Assembly (NCBI GenBank): GCA_041398245.1 | Contig: JAWKVC010000012.1 | Location: forward strand, 1 to 64,000 | Direction of reading: 5' to 3' | From: UBA7672 sp041398245 | GTDB taxonomy: Bacteria; Pseudomonadota; Alphaproteobacteria; Caulobacterales; Hyphomonadaceae | DNA length: 64,000 nucleotides | Part shown: positions 34,813 to 43,146 of the stretch, in pieces | Position numbering within the stretch: the stretch's first letter is position 1 | Layout: each line of letters begins with the position of its first letter | Notes under the pieces: generated by a model | Databases searched by the model: none | Seen by the model: the letters and a program-made list of their open reading frames with translations, nothing else | What the model was told of the DNA's origin: nothing | Program-made: the position numbers and the translations under genes

Positions 34813-35877
34813 CTAGCGCGGCGACGCTTCGAACGCCACCGCGATGTCTGGTCCGCGCAGGGGCAGATCGTAGACATAGCCCTGCACATAGTCGCACCCG
34901 ATGGCGTGTAGTTCCTCGGCGACCGCCTTGTCCTCCACGCCTTCCGCGGTCACGGACATGCCGAGGCTGCGGATCAGACCGGTCAGAGCGGTTACGATCC
35001 GGCAGGCGCGCGGCTGCAGGATCATCCGGCAGAGTCGAGGGTCGAGCTTCACGCCATCCGCCGGTATCTCCGCCAGCCAGGCGAACGATGAGTGCCCTGC
35101 CCCGAAATCATCCAGCACGATGCCGGCCCCGGCGGCGCGGAAAGCCGCGAGCGCGCCCAGCGCTCCTTCGAAGTCACGAAGGGCGGCCTGCTCGGTAAGC
35201 TCGACCCGCAGAACGCCGTGCGGCAGGCGGGCGTCGCGAATGATTGCGGCCGCTTCCTCCACCAGCATGGGCCGGGCAATCTCTGCGGCGGAAAGGTTGA
35301 CCTGCATGAACACGTCTCGCCCGGCGGCGCGAAGCTGAGCCAGCGCTTCAGCCGACTTGGCCAGCATGACCGGCGCAATTGCCGACCAGTCAGTGTCGCC
35401 GCCCATGCCGACAAGCGTATCCGGGCCAACAAGCTGACCATCCGGCGCACGGAAGCGCGCGAGCGCCTCGAACCCGGCTACCTCCAGCGTCCCCAACCTA
35501 CGGATTGGCTGGAACACGGGCTCGACATTGCTCTCACCGTGCACAAGCCGCGCGCCAGACTCCGCCGGAACGATCAGCCCCCTCGCCACGCCGACATCGT
35601 GGAATGCGCCGAAGAAGTGCGCTGGCTGGCCGTCAATGAGCGTCACACGGATATCGATGGGATCGCCCGCTCGTCCCTGGCGCAGGGGCGTTGCGATACG
35701 CACGCGCGCCAAGCCATCAAACTGCTCCAGCAGAGACTGAAGCGCCCAGCTTCCATCCAGACGCGAAAGCGAGCCGCCCGGATCAGCGCGAATGGTCAGC
35801 ACGCCGTCAGCCGCGTTCCACGACCACAGCGCCGCCCGCGCGGACACACCTGACTTGTCAGCCGCAAGATAGCTCAT
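34813..35877 (-). CDS. EAL domain protein, putative cyclic-di-GMP phosphodiesterase
   Basis: 354 aa. The N-terminal 110 residues (LWSWNAADGVLTIRADPGGS) resemble a small sensory domain such as PAS, without certainty. The EAL domain starts near residue 115 (EPVFQPIRRLGTLEVAGFEA). Catalytic positions are preserved: Glu of EALARF, Asn of VNLSA, Glu of RVELTEQ, the LDDFGAGHSS Asp pair, Lys of VKLDPRL, Glu of TAEGVED and Gln of YVQGY. It should therefore be an active c-di-GMP hydrolase. No membrane segment or GGDEF domain. Lies between the M16 peptidase and gatB genes on the same strand. Confidence 0.88.
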   Translation of the reverse strand: MSYLAADKSGVSARAALWSWNAADGVLTIRADPGGSLSRLDGSWALQSLLEQFDGLARVRIATPLRQGRAGDPIDIRVTLIDGQPAHFFGAFHDVGVARGLIVPAESGARLVHGESNVEPVFQPIRRLGTLEVAGFEALARFRAPDGQLVGPDTLVGMGGDTDWSAIAPVMLAKSAEALAQLRAAGRDVFMQVNLSAAEIARPMLVEEAAAIIRDARLPHGVLRVELTEQAALRDFEGALGALAAFRAAGAGIVLDDFGAGHSSFAWLAEIPADGVKLDPRLCRMILQPRACRIVTALTGLIRSLGMSVTAEGVEDKAVAEELHAIGCDYVQGYVYDLPLRGPDIAVAFEASPR

Positions 35878-35891
35878 CGGATCCCAGCGAA

Positions 35892-37154
35892 TCAGCCGGA
35901 CGAGACAAACGCCTCGGCGGCGGTAAGTCCAGCCTTGGGGCCAACCGCGCTGGCCTGCGCCGGGTTGGCCAGCGTCTCCCGACCCGCCGCACGAACGTCA
36001 TCGATTGTTACGGCGGCAATATGGCCGAGCGTTTCCTCGACGCTGATGGTCCGGCCAAAGGTCAGGAGTTCGTAGGCGGCAGAGGAAGCGCGGGCGGCCG
36101 GCGCTTCCGCGGCCATCGCGAACTGAGCAGCGGCGATTGCTTTCGCACGGTCGAGTTCAGCTTGCGTCGGGCCTTTGATGGCCAGATCGGCCCAGATGTC
36201 CTGAGTCAGCTGCGCGACATCCTTCGCGTCCGCTGCATCACAACCCGCATAGACCGACACGCGTCCGCAATCGCTGTGCTGATCGCAGGATGCGTCGATG
36301 GTGTAGGCCAGACCTCTTGCCTCGCGCACCTTCTGGAACAGCCGCGACGCCATGCCTCCACCGAGAATTTCGGCGAAGATCCGGGCTGCAAACCGGCCGG
36401 GCGACGTCGCCGAGACCGTGCGACGCGCCATCACCAGGTGGCACTGCTCAAGCTTGCGGACTTCGCCGCGGGCATCGGCTTTCGGCGTAGGAGGCGCATA
36501 AGTGACCTGAGCCGGCTGATCGACGCGCCCGCCGAGCCAGTGCTCGGCCTTCGCGAGAATGGCTTCCCGGTCGAATGCGCCGGCGACTGAAATCACGGTC
36601 CGGCGTGGCGAATAGTTTCCGGTTGCGAAACTGATGAGATCATCCCGGCTGATGGCCTTCAGCGTATCCTTTTCGCCAAGGATCGGGCGGCCGAGCGGAT
36701 GACCAGGATAGCTCGCCTGCTGGATCAGTTCGAACACGAGATCGTCCGGCTGATCGGCCGCCTCGCCCATTTCCTGCAGGACAACGCCCTTCTCGCGCTC
36801 GATCTCGCCCTCCGGATGATCCGGGGCAAAGACCATGGACAACGCAAGATCCAGCATATCGGGCGCATCCGGCGACAAGCAACGCACGAAGTAGTTGGTC
36901 ATCTCGTAGCCGGTTGCGGCATTGATCACGCCGCCCCGCGCCTCGACCGCCTCAGCGATCTGCTGCGCCGATAGCCCAGCAGCGCCCTTGAAGGCCATGT
37001 GCTCGAGGAAGTGCGCCAGACCGCTGACAGCATCAGCCTCGTGTCGCGCGCCGGCGGCGAGGAAGACGCCCACGGCCGATGTGCGAAGCCCCGGCATCGG
37101 ATCGAACACGATGCGGGCGCCATTGTTCAGGGTTATGACTTCACGGCCATCCAT
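35892..37154 (-). CDS. M16 family zinc peptidase (processing-peptidase-like)
   Basis: 420 aa from the ATG at 37154, one base after the thrC stop. Inverse zinc motif HFLEHMAFKG near residue 50, the second Glu in EREKGVVLQEM, and the pitrilysin R/Y region EILGGGMASRLFQKVREARG with GLAYTIDA. No signal peptide, so likely cytoplasmic, similar to the alphaproteobacterial relatives of mitochondrial processing peptidase. The thrC-M16 pair is conserved in alphaproteobacteria. A GNAT gene often follows here; this genome has the EAL gene instead. Confidence 0.93.
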   Translation of the reverse strand: MDGREVITLNNGARIVFDPMPGLRTSAVGVFLAAGARHEADAVSGLAHFLEHMAFKGAAGLSAQQIAEAVEARGGVINAATGYEMTNYFVRCLSPDAPDMLDLALSMVFAPDHPEGEIEREKGVVLQEMGEAADQPDDLVFELIQQASYPGHPLGRPILGEKDTLKAISRDDLISFATGNYSPRRTVISVAGAFDREAILAKAEHWLGGRVDQPAQVTYAPPTPKADARGEVRKLEQCHLVMARRTVSATSPGRFAARIFAEILGGGMASRLFQKVREARGLAYTIDASCDQHSDCGRVSVYAGCDAADAKDVAQLTQDIWADLAIKGPTQAELDRAKAIAAAQFAMAAEAPAARASSAAYELLTFGRTISVEETLGHIAAVTIDDVRAAGRETLANPAQASAVGPKAGLTAAEAFVSSG

Positions 37155-37155
37155 G

Positions 37156-38535
37156 TCAGCGCTTCGCCGCAAGGGCCTCGATCCGCTTGCGGACAAAGTC
37201 AGCGCTCATGGGACCTGTTTCAAACTTCTCGGGCCGGCTCGTGAATCCGGCGGCGCGCTCCGGCAGACGAACGTCCTTGCCGAGAGCCCGCGCGACGGTT
37301 TCGGGAAACTTAGCGGCATGTGCCGTCGCCAGCGTGACGATCGGGCCTTCGGCCGTTGAACGGCGGGAGGCGGCAAGCCCCACAGCCGTGTGCGGACAGA
37401 CGATCCAACCGGTTTCGGCGAGCGTGCGCTGCATTTCGTCGATGGTTTCTGTGTCGCTGACGCGTTCTGCGCTCAAGCCCTGCGCCGCAAACCACGCGCC
37501 CGCCCCCTTGGGAAGTGGCGCTTCCCCACGTTCGGCCAGCTGGGCATAGGCCGTTGCAATGGCCCCGCCGTCCCGGCCCGTTGCTTCAAATAATAGTCTC
37601 TCGAAGTTGGACGGCAGCTGGATATCCATGGCCGGGCTCAACGTCGCAGCCGTGCGCCCTTTGGTCAGCGCATCGCCAGCCAGCAGCCGCGCCATGGCGT
37701 CGTTGGCGTTGACGGCCGCAACGATGTCGAGATTGGCCACCAACCCGCAGCGCCACGCCACATAGCAAGCCAGCGCGTCACCGAAATTTCCTGTCGGCAC
37801 AACAAAGCGGACAGGCCGGCCAGCGCCAAGTTGCGCCTGCGCCTGCGCGAAGTAGACGCTCTGGGCGGCGACCCGCGTCCAGTTGATCGAGTTGACCGCC
37901 GCCAGCCCCGCACTCCGGCGGAACTGATCGTCTGCAAGGAGCTGCTTGAGGATTGCCTGCGTCCCGTCGAAGTCGCCCTCCAGCGCGAGATTGACCACAT
38001 TGTCCGCGCCAGTTGCGGTCATGAACAGGCGCTGTGTGGGCGAAACACGGTCGAGCGGATGGAGAATGACGATGTCGACATTCTTTGACCCGGCAAAGGC
38101 AGACGCTGCCGCGCCGCCGGTATCGCCCGATGTCGCACACAGGATGGTCATGCGCTCGCCGCGCTGTTCAAGGAGATGATCGTACAGCTGCGCAATCAGG
38201 CGCATCGCGATATCCTTGAACGCCAGCGTCGGGCCATGATGCAGTTCGAGCATCCACCGTCCGGGGCCGACCTCCACCAGCGGCGCAACCGACTGGTGGG
38301 CAAAAGGCGCATAAGCGCGCTCGCACAGGCCGCGGATCGTCTGCTCGTCCAGAGCCTCACCTGCAAACGCTGACAGCACGCGCGTGGCGGTATCGACATA
38401 AGAAGCGACTGGAACAGGTTTCAGCTGCGGATAGGATTCCGGACTGAACAGACCGCCATCAGGGGCGAGCCCGGTCAGACTTGCCGACACAAAGTCGACA
38501 GGCGCCGTGTTCCCGCGAGTTGAAACGTACTTCAT
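37156..38535 (-). CDS. thrC: Threonine synthase
   Basis: PLP enzyme converting O-phosphohomoserine to threonine; 459 aa. The start at 38535 (MKYVSTRGNTAPVDFVSASL) overlaps the surf1 stop by four bases; longer frames upstream lack homology. The PLP lysine lies in HGPTLAFKDIAM, phosphate binding in CATSGDTGGAAASA, and VPTGNFGDALACYVAWRCGL is typical of the long class of threonine synthases. C-terminal PHTAVGLAASRR is also familial. Confidence 0.95.
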   Translation of the reverse strand: MKYVSTRGNTAPVDFVSASLTGLAPDGGLFSPESYPQLKPVPVASYVDTATRVLSAFAGEALDEQTIRGLCERAYAPFAHQSVAPLVEVGPGRWMLELHHGPTLAFKDIAMRLIAQLYDHLLEQRGERMTILCATSGDTGGAAASAFAGSKNVDIVILHPLDRVSPTQRLFMTATGADNVVNLALEGDFDGTQAILKQLLADDQFRRSAGLAAVNSINWTRVAAQSVYFAQAQAQLGAGRPVRFVVPTGNFGDALACYVAWRCGLVANLDIVAAVNANDAMARLLAGDALTKGRTAATLSPAMDIQLPSNFERLLFEATGRDGGAIATAYAQLAERGEAPLPKGAGAWFAAQGLSAERVSDTETIDEMQRTLAETGWIVCPHTAVGLAASRRSTAEGPIVTLATAHAAKFPETVARALGKDVRLPERAAGFTSRPEKFETGPMSADFVRKRIEALAAKR

Positions 38536-39227
38536 GCCTTCGCCTTGCCGAAGCGCAGGCGACCGGCCCGCACATGAAACACCGCGTATATCACCAGGAA
38601 GGCAATCGCCATCCCGAACCATGTCACGGAATAGCCGATGTGGGTGGCTGGCGGCGTGCGCGACAGGAAGTCCGGCACGCCAGAGAATGGCGTCACGATA
38701 AGCCGCGTGTCTGCTTCGTCCACGCCGGCCGCTTGAACCATGGCGGCCGCGTCGAACCAGTGCCATTCGTTCCGCTCGGGCGAGTTTGACGCGGCCATTA
38801 CCGGCTTCTCGGGCCACGGCTCGACGATGTAGCGGTCAATCACGGGCGCGTCCTTTGCGCCCGATGGCAGAACGCCTCCCGGCCCGCCAATCGCGAGCGC
38901 TTCGAACCCGCTTTCGAGAAAGATAGGACGTCCGCACAGAACAGCCGTCTGAAAGAGACGCCACCCAGCAACGCCGCCCGCATCGTGGCCGAACATGCGC
39001 AGGGCAGCGCCCTGCCCCGTCGGCGGCTCGATCACCTGCCCCTGAGCCAGACCATGGCTGCAGGCGGTTTCCATCGACAGAGGGGGCGCAGAAGCCGTCG
39101 CCTCGAATTGCGCGATCAGGTCGGTCTTCCATCCGGCCCGCTGCGCCTGCCAGACGCCCAGCGCAATCAGCGCCGCCAAAATGGGTACGGCGACCAGCGT
39201 CAGGATTGGCAGCGGCCGGAAATACAT
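38532..39227 (-). CDS. SURF1 family cytochrome oxidase biogenesis protein
   Basis: Inner-membrane factor for heme a insertion into subunit I of cytochrome c oxidase; 231 aa. Two transmembrane helices bracket a periplasmic domain: residues 5-26 (LPILTLVAVPILAALIALGV, followed by WQAQRAGWK) and about 200-220 (HIGYSVTWFGMAIAFLVIYA, followed by a basic tail). GWRLFQTAVLCGRPIFLESG is the central SURF1 stretch, and NEWHWFD resembles its usual ending. Coupled to thrC by an ATGA overlap. Confidence 0.9.
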   Translation of the reverse strand: MYFRPLPILTLVAVPILAALIALGVWQAQRAGWKTDLIAQFEATASAPPLSMETACSHGLAQGQVIEPPTGQGAALRMFGHDAGGVAGWRLFQTAVLCGRPIFLESGFEALAIGGPGGVLPSGAKDAPVIDRYIVEPWPEKPVMAASNSPERNEWHWFDAAAMVQAAGVDEADTRLIVTPFSGVPDFLSRTPPATHIGYSVTWFGMAIAFLVIYAVFHVRAGRLRFGKAKA

Positions 39228-39259
39228 GCGGTGGGTTTATCCCGGCGGCAGCCCGAGGG

Positions 39260-39628
39260 CTACTCGGAGCCGCCGTCCTGAAGCCGCGCCTCACCGGCCT
39301 TGTGCTTCCATTGCAGCGCGAACAGCAGCGATTTGATGGGCCGCAGCAGCGCCAGACAGAAGCCGATCGTGACCGGCGGCCAGATCAGGATGTGCACCCA
39401 GCCGGGCGGACGGAAGGCGAACTCGAAGAACATTGCCGACGGCACGATGCAGATCAGCGCGGCGAACATGACGAAGAAGGCCGGGCCATCGCCAGCATCT
39501 GCGATTGTCAGGTCTGCGTCGCAAGCCTCGCAACGCTCCTTGAAGCGGAGAAACCCCGCGAAGACCTGCCCCTCGCCGCAGTTCGGGCAGCGGCAGCGCA
39601 GGCCGGCGGAAAGCGCGCTCACAGCCAT
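39260..39628 (-). CDS. DUF983 family membrane protein
   Basis: 122 aa from the ATG at 39628. A four-cysteine zinc-ribbon-like N-terminus (CRCPNCGEG and CEACDADL) is followed by two hydrophobic helices (FFVMFAALICIVPSAMFFEF and HILIWPPVTIGFCLALLRPI). DUF983 proteins sit between ctaE and surf1 in most alphaproteobacteria and are presumed oxidase assembly factors. Lies 32 bases before surf1. Confidence 0.9.
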   Translation of the reverse strand: MAVSALSAGLRCRCPNCGEGQVFAGFLRFKERCEACDADLTIADAGDGPAFFVMFAALICIVPSAMFFEFAFRPPGWVHILIWPPVTIGFCLALLRPIKSLLFALQWKHKAGEARLQDGGSE

Positions 39629-39639
39629 GGCGTGATCCT

Positions 39640-40326
39640 TCAGATCGGTTTCCAGCCCTCGTCGCCGAACGGAAATGGCGCAACAAAGCAGGCCACGTAG
39701 AAAGCGATCCACACGGCTGCGACTATGATCCAGTTAAGAGCGGCGAAGCGGAATCCCAACGGTCGTTCCTGCGTCACAACGCCCGCAATCGCGAGCACCG
39801 AAGGACCAACCAGAAATACGAAACCAAGGGCGACCTGCAGGAGAAAAGCGCGTGTAAGCGCGTTCAGCAGGTAAGCATTGAGATAGCCTGGCGGAAACGC
39901 CGTGTCGCCGAGCCACTGCATCGCGATGAATGCACACCCGCCGAGCCCGGCAAGAAGTCCGGCAATCGCCGCTCCCGTCGCAATCAGCAATCTCGACCGA
40001 AACAAAAGGGTTGCGGCGACAGCGCAAAGCCCCGCCAGCACCATGAGCGCCGTACCGGCCAGCAATGGCGCGGGATCGAACTGGCCAAGATCGCCAACCG
40101 GATGGAAACGACCGACGCCAACGACGCTTCTGCCGGACCGGAAATCCGTCTCGAGGACAGAATGGCCGCCGCCGCTCCAGATCTGCTGGGCGCTTTCAAC
40201 CAGCGGGTCAGCGTCAGGACCGATGTTCGGCAGCAACGCCGATAACCAGAACGCCAGCCCCAGCACCTGCACAGCCAGGAAGGCGATCAATCCCGCCCTT
40301 CTGGCCAGCAGGTTCCGAACTGCCAT
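39640..40326 (-). CDS. Polytopic membrane protein of unknown function in the oxidase cluster
   Basis: 228 aa that I do not recognise. Five or so hydrophobic helices: residues 10-32, 90-108 (LLAGTALMVLAGLCAVAATL), 112-135, 160-180 (FLLQVALGFVFLVGPSVLAI), 195-220. A periplasmic or cytoplasmic loop of about 55 residues (GPDADPLVESAQQIWSGGGH...) follows the first helix. It lies between ctaE and DUF983 with 12-base spacings, so it is co-transcribed and may act in oxidase assembly, but no motif supports a specific role. Confidence 0.75.
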   Translation of the reverse strand: MAVRNLLARRAGLIAFLAVQVLGLAFWLSALLPNIGPDADPLVESAQQIWSGGGHSVLETDFRSGRSVVGVGRFHPVGDLGQFDPAPLLAGTALMVLAGLCAVAATLLFRSRLLIATGAAIAGLLAGLGGCAFIAMQWLGDTAFPPGYLNAYLLNALTRAFLLQVALGFVFLVGPSVLAIAGVVTQERPLGFRFAALNWIIVAAVWIAFYVACFVAPFPFGDEGWKPI

Positions 40327-40338
40327 TGTTCCCGTCCG

Positions 40339-41244
40339 TTAGTGACCGGCGCCCGGCGGGCCCGAACCCCATACGAGGTGCGGCGTCACGTAGACGAAGG
40401 CGAAGAGGAACAGCCACACCACATCGACGAAGTGCCAGTACCAGGCAGCGAATTCGAAGCCGAGGTGCTTGTCCGGCTTCATGCCGCCGGCCACGAGACG
40501 GCCCAGGCACACCATCAGGAACAGCGTGCCGATCACGACGTGCGCGCCGTGGAAGCCCGTGGCCATGAAGAAGGCCGAGCCATAGAGCGAGCCGCCGTAG
40601 GAGAAGCCGGCTTCCATGTATTCGACAACCTGCAGCGATGTGAACGCCATGCCGAGGACGATCGTCAGGATGAGGCCCGTAATGGCCGCCTTGCGGTCGC
40701 CGACCTGCAAGCCGTGGTGCGCCCACGTCACGGTCGTGCCTGAGAGCAGCAGGATAAGCGTGTTGATCAGCGGCAGGTGGAACGGATCGAACGGCTTCAC
40801 CTGATGCCCATCGACCTGCTGGACCGGCCACTCATTCCATTTGAGCAGAGGTTCCAGAGCCGGATTGGCGAGGTCCGCGTGCGCGGGATTGGCACGCAGC
40901 GTGTGGAAAATCGCCATCTCGAAGAATTCCCAGAACCAGGCGACGAAGAACATCACCTCGGAGGCAATGAACAACACCATGCCGTAGCGCAGGGAGATCT
41001 GGACGACTTCGCTGTGGTCGCCGCCGCGGCTTTCCTTGAGGACATCGCCCCACCAGCCGATCAGGACGAACACGAGCGCGACGAAGCCCGGCACCGGTCC
41101 CCACCAGTTGCCCTGCTGGACGAACCACAGGCCCTTCATCGCGCCGGCCGCGCCGAGCACCATGAGCAGCATCGAGATCGAAGCCAGCAGCGGCCACGGG
41201 CTCGGCTTCACAAGGTGATAGTCGTGCTTGACGTCGCCCGCCAT
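40339..41244 (-). CDS. ctaE: Cytochrome c oxidase subunit III
   Basis: Core subunit of the aa3-type oxidase, 301 aa with seven predicted helices. Signature segments: HDYHLVKPSPWPLLASISML, WWGDVLKES, YGMVLFIASEVMFFVAWFWE (with the conserved Glu), NTLILLLSGTTVTWAHHGLQ, GFHGAHVVIGTLFLMVC (His-rich subunit III motif) and AWYWHFVDVVWLFLFAFVYV at the end. It follows ctaG by 71 bases in the same direction. Confidence 0.97.
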   Translation of the reverse strand: MAGDVKHDYHLVKPSPWPLLASISMLLMVLGAAGAMKGLWFVQQGNWWGPVPGFVALVFVLIGWWGDVLKESRGGDHSEVVQISLRYGMVLFIASEVMFFVAWFWEFFEMAIFHTLRANPAHADLANPALEPLLKWNEWPVQQVDGHQVKPFDPFHLPLINTLILLLSGTTVTWAHHGLQVGDRKAAITGLILTIVLGMAFTSLQVVEYMEAGFSYGGSLYGSAFFMATGFHGAHVVIGTLFLMVCLGRLVAGGMKPDKHLGFEFAAWYWHFVDVVWLFLFAFVYVTPHLVWGSGPPGAGH

Positions 41245-41315
41245 GGCTTCAGTCCCTCGCTTTGCGGTCAGGGGCCTGACCCCGTTTCCGCCGTCTCCAG
41301 TCTCCTATCCGCCGC

Positions 41316-41882
41316 CTAGTTGACTGCGGATGCGTCCTCGCGCCGCGCGTCGGCCTGCGGACCGGTCGAGCGGTAGTACGTATACGAAAGCGTGATTCCC
41401 TTCACGTCGTCCGCCTGCCAGTCCTTGGCCATATCGGGCGACACGAAGAATACCACCGGAATCTCGACCGTCACGCCGGGCTCATAGGTCTGCTCGACGA
41501 AACAGAAGCATTGGATTTTGTTGAAGTACCGGCCGACCTTGTGCGGCACCACGTTGAACGTAGCCATCGCCCGCACCGGCTCAGACGAGGTGTTGGTGAC
41601 CTCGTAGAAAGCCATCATGGTCTCGCCCAGCTTCACATCGACATGAGGCTGCTTGGCTCGGAATTTCAGCGGCGCACCCGGATCGACGTTCGCGTCAAAG
41701 GAGACACGCACCTGCCGGTCGAGCACCTCGGTTGGCCGCTCGACGGCAACCCGGGTTGTGCCGCCGAACCCCGTGACGCGGCAAAAGGTCGAATACAGCG
41801 GCTCGGCCGCAAAGCTCAGGCCCAGCATGCCGATGGCGACGCCGACGATGATCCCCGTGGTGAGCCTGGCGCGCTTGTTCAC
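41316..41882 (-). CDS. ctaG: Cytochrome c oxidase assembly protein CtaG/Cox11
   Basis: Copper chaperone for the CuB site of subunit I; 188 aa from the GTG at 41882, which overlaps the preceding stop (GTGA). One N-terminal helix (LTTGIIVGVAIGMLGLSFAA) anchors a periplasmic domain. The copper-binding CFCF lies in FNKIQCFCFVEQTYEPG, and the PLYSTFCRVTGFGGTT start is typical. Ends SYTYYRSTGP-type sequence as in the family. Confidence 0.95.
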   Translation of the reverse strand: MNKRARLTTGIIVGVAIGMLGLSFAAEPLYSTFCRVTGFGGTTRVAVERPTEVLDRQVRVSFDANVDPGAPLKFRAKQPHVDVKLGETMMAFYEVTNTSSEPVRAMATFNVVPHKVGRYFNKIQCFCFVEQTYEPGVTVEIPVVFFVSPDMAKDWQADDVKGITLSYTYYRSTGPQADARREDASAVN

Positions 41883-42148
41883 ATCCGCTCCGGTATGCCG
41901 CCGCCGACCTTCGCCATGGTCAGCACGAAAACGAGGATGACGAATGCAAACAGGGCCAGCGCAATCCACTGCCCCCGCCGCTTGCGGGCGGTCACCTGCT
42001 CTGGCGTCAGCGTTACGCGTTCGCCGGTCGGAATGGCTTCGCGGGCGCCAAGGAGTTGCTCAACGGCGTCCTTGCCACGCGGAGCATTGGGAACCGGCGC
42101 CTCAGGCTCGCCATCCCAGTCGGTGATCTGACCCTTGTCCAGCATCAT
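41879..42148 (-). CDS. Small single-pass membrane protein of the oxidase operon (CoxF-like)
   Basis: 89 aa with a polar N-terminal half, a short ERVTLTPEQVTARKRRGQWI stretch and one C-terminal helix (ALALFAFVILVFVLTMAKVG). Proteins of this layout lie between ctaB and ctaG in alphaproteobacteria and are annotated CoxF or simply hypothetical. It overlaps ctaB and ctaG by four bases on each side, so all three are translationally coupled. Confidence 0.8.
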   Translation of the reverse strand: MMLDKGQITDWDGEPEAPVPNAPRGKDAVEQLLGAREAIPTGERVTLTPEQVTARKRRGQWIALALFAFVILVFVLTMAKVGGGIPERM

Positions 42149-43095
42149 GCTCCTCCCACCAGCGGGAAGTGCAGCGGCAGGACGCGTTCGACCAGAAGCG
42201 CGGCGAACAGGGCGAAGAGATAAAGGATCGAAACGCCGAACATGGCCTTCGCTCGGCCGATATCCTGCGGCGCATCAGCATCACCGGCGCGGCTGAAATA
42301 GACACGGCAGGCATGCCAGATGAAGGCCCCGCCACCGATAACGGCGACGGCGGCGTAGATCGCTCCGCCGAGCCCGGTCGCGACCGGCAGAAGCGCGAAC
42401 GGCGTCACAACTAGCGTGTAGAGGAAAATCTGGCGGCGGGTTTCAGCCGCGCCATGCGTCACCGGCAGCATCGGCACGCCAGCGCGTGCATATTCCTTTG
42501 AGGTCCACAGCGACAGCGCCCAGAAGTGCGGCGGGGTCCACAGGAAGATCAGACCGAAGAGCAGCCAGGCGTCGACCGGCGCATTGCCCATGGCCGCCGC
42601 CCAGCCGATCACGGGCGGGAAAGCGCCAGCGGCGCCCCCGATCACGATGTTCTGCGCCGTCGAGCGCTTGAGCCACATCGTGTAGACGACAGCATAGAAG
42701 AAGATCGAAAACGCCAGCAGGGCCGCCGCAAGCGGGGTCGCGGCCAGCGCCATCAGCGTCACCGACAGCACCGACATGATCAGGCCGAAGCTCAGCGCTT
42801 CATCGGCCCGCACCAGCCCGGCCGGAACCGGCCGGCTCACTGTGCGAGCCATCTTCGCGTCGATGTCGGCGTCGAACCACATGTTCAGCGCGCCGGCGGC
42901 GCCCGAGCCGATCGCCACGGCGAGCACGGCGCAAGCCGCCGCCACCGGGTTCATAGCCACCGGCGCTGTAACCAGCCCGACGAAGGCCGTGAACACGACG
43001 AGCGACATCACGCGCGGCTTCATCAGGCGCACATAGTCCATCGCACTCGCGGGAGCGGCGGCAGAAGACGTGCTGACGAAGGTCGCGTCGGACAT
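42145..43095 (-). CDS. ctaB: Protoheme IX farnesyltransferase (heme O synthase)
   Basis: UbiA-superfamily membrane enzyme that adds a farnesyl group to heme b on the way to heme a; 316 aa. First Asp-rich motif NMWFDADIDAKMARTVSRPV, opening MDYVRLMKPRVMSLVVFTAF, the VIGWAAAMG loop and the second motif region WTPPHFWALSLWTSKEYARA-type sequence. About nine hydrophobic helices. Located between ctaD and ctaG. Confidence 0.96.
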   Translation of the reverse strand: MSDATFVSTSSAAAPASAMDYVRLMKPRVMSLVVFTAFVGLVTAPVAMNPVAAACAVLAVAIGSGAAGALNMWFDADIDAKMARTVSRPVPAGLVRADEALSFGLIMSVLSVTLMALAATPLAAALLAFSIFFYAVVYTMWLKRSTAQNIVIGGAAGAFPPVIGWAAAMGNAPVDAWLLFGLIFLWTPPHFWALSLWTSKEYARAGVPMLPVTHGAAETRRQIFLYTLVVTPFALLPVATGLGGAIYAAVAVIGGGAFIWHACRVYFSRAGDADAPQDIGRAKAMFGVSILYLFALFAALLVERVLPLHFPLVGGA

Positions 43096-43146
43096 CTTGT
43101 CTTGCGCGACAGCCCGGACCCTGGGTCCGGGCCGCCTTGCGCCCTG

